64,000 bases of DNA from Desulfitobacterium chlororespirans DSM 11544 (lineage in GTDB: Bacteria; Bacillota; Desulfitobacteriia; Desulfitobacteriales; Desulfitobacteriaceae). Below are positions 60,584-64,000 of the stretch, piece after piece. Below the pieces are notes generated by a model. It worked only from the letters and a program-made list of their open reading frames with translations. It ran no database searches and was not told the origin of the DNA. The stretch covers positions 1 through 64,000 of the forward strand of contig NZ_FRDN01000012.1 of the NCBI RefSeq assembly GCF_900143285.1, written 5' to 3'. A program made the translations under genes and the position numbers. Every line of letters begins with the position of its first letter. The stretch's first letter is position 1.

Positions 60584-61304
60584 ACCCGGCTTGCTGGGTG
60601 CTGTCTCCACATTATTGGGAATGCTTGAGATCAATATCTTAACCGTCAATGGGATCGGTGAGGACCGCCGGGGGTTTTTGCTTCAGTATCCGTCTCCGGA
60701 GAAGGTTCAAGCCCTCCAAGAGGCTTTGCAGCATGTCGATACCATTGAGATCGCTGCTTTTCGCCCGCCGACGATCTTTGATCGCCTGGCCTTGCGGCAT
60801 GGGCGGCGTTTGGATAAGGCAGAAAGCGATCCCCCGACTTACCGCTTTATTAGGGAAGAATTAGGATTGCTTGTGGACTTTTTAGGAGATACTTTAGTTG
60901 AGGGTGGCAATCAGTTGGTTGGTATCCGAGGGGTTCCCCGGGTGGGAAAAACGGAAGCGGCGATCAGCGCCTGCGTTTATGCCAATAAGAAGTGGATACT
61001 CCTTTCTTCGACGATTATCCGGCAAACCTTGCGGACCACCCTTATGCTGGACGAAGCTGAAGATTCCGTGTTTTTAATTGATGGGATGACAAGCACTTCC
61101 CGTGGAGATGATGCCCATTGGCAATTATTGAACCGGGTGATGGAATTACCCACACCGAAGATCATCGAGCATCCTGATGTATTTTTGCGGGATGGCCGGA
61201 TCAAAAGAGACCTGGATTTTATCATTGAGATTCGTAATCAACCTCAAGATGAGATTGGGATTGATGATGTAGCCGTTAGTTTTTCTGCTTTTGATATTAG
61301 CTAA
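60519..61304 (+). CDS. YmfK-like P-loop protein (DUF3388)
   Basis: About 261 aa from TTG 60519, which has TGGAGG six bases upstream. The N-terminal ~80 residues resemble an ACT-type fold (NKPGLLGAVSTLLGMLEINILTVNGIGEDRRGFLL). A P-loop (GIRGVPRVGKTEAAI, ~130) and later SVFLIDGMTSTSRGDDAHW follow. Located before rodZ, like ymfK in Bacillus. The start lies inside the end of mnmH in another frame. No function is established. Confidence 0.78.
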   Translation: MISGRVYSEEQLYLEYVIQQNKPGLLGAVSTLLGMLEINILTVNGIGEDRRGFLLQYPSPEKVQALQEALQHVDTIEIAAFRPPTIFDRLALRHGRRLDKAESDPPTYRFIREELGLLVDFLGDTLVEGGNQLVGIRGVPRVGKTEAAISACVYANKKWILLSSTIIRQTLRTTLMLDEAEDSVFLIDGMTSTSRGDDAHWQLLNRVMELPTPKIIEHPDVFLRDGRIKRDLDFIIEIRNQPQDEIGIDDVAVSFSAFDIS

Positions 61305-61327
61305 AACACTAAGAAGGAGGGTTTATC

Positions 61328-62131
61328 ATGGCAGGAGAGGGACAAATCCTTCGCAACGCTCGTGTGGATAAAGGGTGGAGCTTAACCCAGGCTGAAGAAG
61401 TTACCAAAATCAGAATCCGCTATCTGGAAGCTTTGGAAGAAGAAGCTTATCATATTTTACCCGGCGACACTTATACCAAAGGGTTTTTAAGAACTTATGC
61501 CAAACATTTGGGAATAAGCCCGGAGGAGGTTTTAGAGCACTATAAAGCCTTAGGGCAGCAACAGGAAAAACCGTTATCCGCTGAACCGGCGCCGCCGCTG
61601 CCCCGCCGGAGGCCCCAGTGGATTAAACCTGTGCTTGTGGCCGTGACCGGAGTTGTTGCTCTTGTGGTCGTGATCGGAATCGCCTCCCTGAGCAAACATC
61701 CGGGCACTACGATTGCTCCGGAAGATATAGTCACACCCTTGCCTACTACCCCTCAGGAAGAAGTCGTCCAACAACCGGAAAACACTCCCCCAGCGGACAA
61801 TACCCCACCGCCCCAAGCCCCTCCCCCCAACCCCCAAAATGTGATCGCCCAGGAAAATGAAGGTCTGGTGGCTCAGCTAGTCTTTAGTCAGCCCTGCTGG
61901 ATCCGGGTCAATGTGGATGGTCAGTTTGCTTTTGAGGGAACCTTTACTCAAGGGGTCACTAAAGAGTTAAAGGCAAAGGACCAAATAGAACTGGTCACGG
62001 TCGGCAATGCCGGCGGGCTTACGGTAACCCTTAACGGCAAGACCTGGCCAAGCCTTGGGGCTCAGGGACAGGTGGTTAATAACGTCATTCTCAAGAAGGA
62101 CAGTGAAAATCAAATCAGCTTCCTGCCTTAG
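61328..62131 (+). CDS. rodZ: RodZ-like cytoskeleton/cell-shape protein
   Basis: 267 aa. An N-terminal helix-turn-helix domain (LRNARVDKGWSLTQAEEVTKIRIRYLEALEEE, residues ~8-70), a membrane helix (PVLVAVTGVVALVVVIGIASL, ~100-120), a Pro-rich linker (~135-175) and a C-terminal DUF4115 domain (PCWIRVNVDGQFAFEGTFTQG). RodZ connects MreB to the elongation machinery. Start ATG 61328 follows AAGGAGG. Confidence 0.9.
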   Translation: MAGEGQILRNARVDKGWSLTQAEEVTKIRIRYLEALEEEAYHILPGDTYTKGFLRTYAKHLGISPEEVLEHYKALGQQQEKPLSAEPAPPLPRRRPQWIKPVLVAVTGVVALVVVIGIASLSKHPGTTIAPEDIVTPLPTTPQEEVVQQPENTPPADNTPPPQAPPPNPQNVIAQENEGLVAQLVFSQPCWIRVNVDGQFAFEGTFTQGVTKELKAKDQIELVTVGNAGGLTVTLNGKTWPSLGAQGQVVNNVILKKDSENQISFLP

Positions 62132-62179
62132 GGCTTGAGGCTTGTTGAATATATTCATGGATGCAAAGGAGAGAGATTC

Positions 62180-62671
62180 GTGGCCAAGGATTCATCATTT
62201 GATATCGTTTCTAAAGTGGAGATACAGGAAGTAATCAATGCGGTTCACCAAGCGCAAAAAGAAATTGAACAGCGTTTTGATTTTAAAAACAGTAAATCTT
62301 CCCTTGAACTGCAGGACGAGAAAATTATACTGGTTTCTGACGATGACTTTAAACTCCGCAACGTCATTGATATTTTGGAGAGCAAGCTGGTTAAGCGGCA
62401 GGTTTCTCTTAAAGCTCTGGAATATGGCAAGGTTCAGCCGGCAGCCGGCGATACGGTCCGCCAGGAAGTCAAGCTTGTTCAAGGAATATCTCAGGATAAA
62501 GGAAAAGAGATCAATAAAATCATCAAAGACAGCAAAATTAAAGTATCCAGCTCGATCCAGGGAGATCAGGTTCGTGTCACAGGTAAGAATAGAGACGATT
62601 TACAGGAAGTCATCGCCTTATTGCGCAGACAAGACCTGGGTATCGACCTTCAATTTATCAACTATCGTTAA
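62180..62671 (+). CDS. YajQ family nucleotide-binding protein
   Basis: 163 aa from GTG 62180 (AAAGGAGAG upstream), the standard YajQ length. [37 protein letters not shown] at the start and [28 protein letters not shown] near the end are the family's two ferredoxin-like halves. Some YajQ proteins bind nucleotides or cyclic di-GMP; the role here is not known. A terminator follows. Confidence 0.92.
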   Translation: MAKDSSFDIVSKVEIQEVINAVHQAQKEIEQRFDFKNSKSSLELQDEKIILVSDDDFKLRNVIDILESKLVKRQVSLKALEYGKVQPAAGDTVRQEVKLVQGISQDKGKEINKIIKDSKIKVSSSIQGDQVRVTGKNRDDLQEVIALLRRQDLGIDLQFINYR

Positions 62672-62683
62672 AACCATTCACAC

Positions 62684-62706
62684 CTCCCACACTTGTGGGA
62701 GTTTTT
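62684..62706 (+). terminator. Terminator after the YajQ gene
   Basis: CTCCCAC, ACTT loop, GTGGGAG, then TTTTT. Confidence 0.92.
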
Positions 62707-62725
62707 GATTTCACTAGTTTAAGGA

Positions 62726-64000
62726 GTGAGTCCGATTAAAATCCCCCAATTTCTACCGATCAGCAGGCAGGACATGAAAAAACGAGGCTGGGAAGAGCTG
62801 GATTTCCTGCTTATTACAGGAGATGCCTATGTGGATCATCCCAGCTTCGGTATTGCCATAATATCCCGGGTGCTGGAGAAGCATGGCTATAAAGTGGGCA
62901 TTATTGCCCAACCCAATTGGCGTGATGTGAAAGCCTTTCAAGTTTTGGGCAGACCTCGCCTGGCCTGCCTGGTGTCCGGCGGGAATCTTGATTCCATGGT
63001 CAACCATTATACGGCGGCCAAGAAGCGGCGTCAAAAAGATGTCTATTCCCCGGGAGGTCAGGCAGGGTTACGTCCCGATCATGCCACCATTGTCTATACC
63101 AACAAAGTCCGTGAAGCTTTTCCCGGATTGCCGGTGATTATCGGCGGTATCGAAAGCTCCTTAAGGCGATTTGCCCACTACGATTTTTGGAGTGATAAGG
63201 TTAAGCGCTCCATCCTGTTAGACAGCCAGGGGGATTTGCTTGTGTTTGGCATGGGGGAAAATGCGATCGCGGAGGTGGCCCATGCCTTAAACGACGGGGA
63301 ACCCATTGCTGAGGTTCAAGGAGTTAGAGGGACCATGGTTCCTTGGAAAAAGGACCTTCCGGAAGGAATCATCCAGCTTCCTGCTTATCAGGAGGTGGTC
63401 GGAGATAAGCGGAAGTATGCGGAAAGCTTCTGGGCGCAATATAATCAGCAGGACCCCTATTATGGCAAAGCTATGTATCAAAGCCATGGGCAGGTCGGGG
63501 TTATTCAGTATCCTCCAGCCTATCCTTTGACTCAATCCGAGATGGACGGAGTCTATGCTTTGCCCTATGTTGGGTCCTATCACCCTGTCTATGAGGGAGC
63601 AGGCGGAGTCCCGGCCATTGAAGAAGTGGAATTCAGCTTGGTCAGCTCCCGGGGATGTTATGGAGGATGCTCTTTCTGCGCCCTGACCTTCCATCAGGGG
63701 CGGATTATCCAGGGACGGAGTGCCGAGTCCATCGTCAGAGAAGCAGAGCAGTTGACCTGGAGTCCGCGCTTTAAAGGCTATATCCATGATGTAGGGGGAC
63801 CCACGGCCAATTTCCGCCGCCCAGCCTGCCCAGCCCAACTTAAACGCGGAGCATGCCCCCATAAGCAATGCCTCTTTCCTGCTCCTTGTGCCAAGGCGGA
63901 TGTGGATCACACAGAATATATCGATCTCCTGCGCCGCTTGCGCAATCTGCCTAAGGTTAAAAAAGTCTTTGTGCGTTCCGGAATTCGCTATGATGCCGTC
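62726..64000 (+). CDS. YgiQ family radical SAM protein (3' end outside window)
   Basis: Open from 62726 to the window end (>420 aa). IPQFLPISRQDMKKRGWEELDFLLITGDAYVDHPSFG matches the N-terminus of YgiQ, and SSRGCYGGCSFCALTFHQGR (~310-330) is its radical SAM motif. Substrate unknown in the family. The start is unclear: GTG 62726 overlaps the only ribosome site (AAGGAG, 62721-62726), while the codon at ideal spacing is ATT 62735; ATG 62774 would cut off conserved residues. Confidence 0.88.
   Translation, partial: MSPIKIPQFLPISRQDMKKRGWEELDFLLITGDAYVDHPSFGIAIISRVLEKHGYKVGIIAQPNWRDVKAFQVLGRPRLACLVSGGNLDSMVNHYTAAKKRRQKDVYSPGGQAGLRPDHATIVYTNKVREAFPGLPVIIGGIESSLRRFAHYDFWSDKVKRSILLDSQGDLLVFGMGENAIAEVAHALNDGEPIAEVQGVRGTMVPWKKDLPEGIIQLPAYQEVVGDKRKYAESFWAQYNQQDPYYGKAMYQSHGQVGVIQYPPAYPLTQSEMDGVYALPYVGSYHPVYEGAGGVPAIEEVEFSLVSSRGCYGGCSFCALTFHQGRIIQGRSAESIVREAEQLTWSPRFKGYIHDVGGPTANFRRPACPAQLKRGACPHKQCLFPAPCAKADVDHTEYIDLLRRLRNLPKVKKVFVRSGIRYDAV

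Overview
The window reads like the chromosome of an anaerobic, metabolically versatile Firmicute of the Desulfitobacterium/Peptococcaceae type. This is inferred from gene content, not from a database search. The support is: low-GC Gram-positive synteny at the right end (tepA, spoIIIE/ftsK, a ymfK-like gene, rodZ); many iron-sulfur and molybdenum oxidoreductases; sigma-54 control of catabolic operons; selenium use (a UGA-containing HesB-like gene and mnmH); glycyl-radical and 2-hydroxyacyl-CoA dehydratase chemistry. Almost all genes lie on the + strand.

Layout. 1-670: the 3' part of a 5S rRNA, its terminator, a perfect 21-bp inverted repeat and a damaged second 5S-like fragment. 667-3839: ketopantoate reductase, then an ECF sigma factor overlapping its anti-sigma gene. 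4076-13307: a Crp/Fnr regulator followed by a CooA-type operator, a small membrane protein, a TSUP exporter, gamma-carbonic anhydrase, a SulP permease and a four-gene molybdoenzyme/ferredoxin/flavoprotein set. 13405-27828: an AcoR-like sigma-54 activator (minus strand) divergent from a Desulfovibrio-type aldehyde oxidoreductase (mop) with a -24/-12 promoter and an upstream dyad. Nine accessory genes follow: dicluster flavoprotein, zinc-ribbon protein, C_GCAxxG_C_C protein, methyltransferase, radical SAM protein, CoA ligase-like protein, MocA-HD protein, XdhC and a phosphatase. They overlap or nearly abut, like a cofactor or maturation module. 28154-32366: chemoreceptor, ABC-F ATPase, small membrane protein.

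32500-55934 is the most unusual part. A PAS-AAA-Fis sigma-54 activator (33997-35733) sits among four -24/-12 promoters. Two are identical over 17 bases, and three of the promoter regions share a related AT-rich upstream element. They precede (a) a DUF169 gene; (b) a 2-hydroxyacyl-CoA dehydratase with its activator, acetate kinase, PduL and a chemoreceptor; (c) an ADP-forming acyl-CoA synthetase plus a branched-chain-amino-acid-type ABC transporter; (d) a HesB-like selenoprotein that ordinary ORF calling splits at its UGA, a glycyl radical enzyme with a non-standard Cys loop (GCVG), its activase and a crotonase-family protein. Together they look like uptake, sensing, radical activation, CoA-ester processing and substrate-level phosphorylation for an unidentified substrate.

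56142-64000: conserved housekeeping genes (tepA, ftsK/spoIIIE, mnmH, ymfK-like, rodZ, yajQ-like) and a YgiQ-type radical SAM gene cut by the window end. A mutated two-piece copy of the tepA locus is present at 32359-32490.
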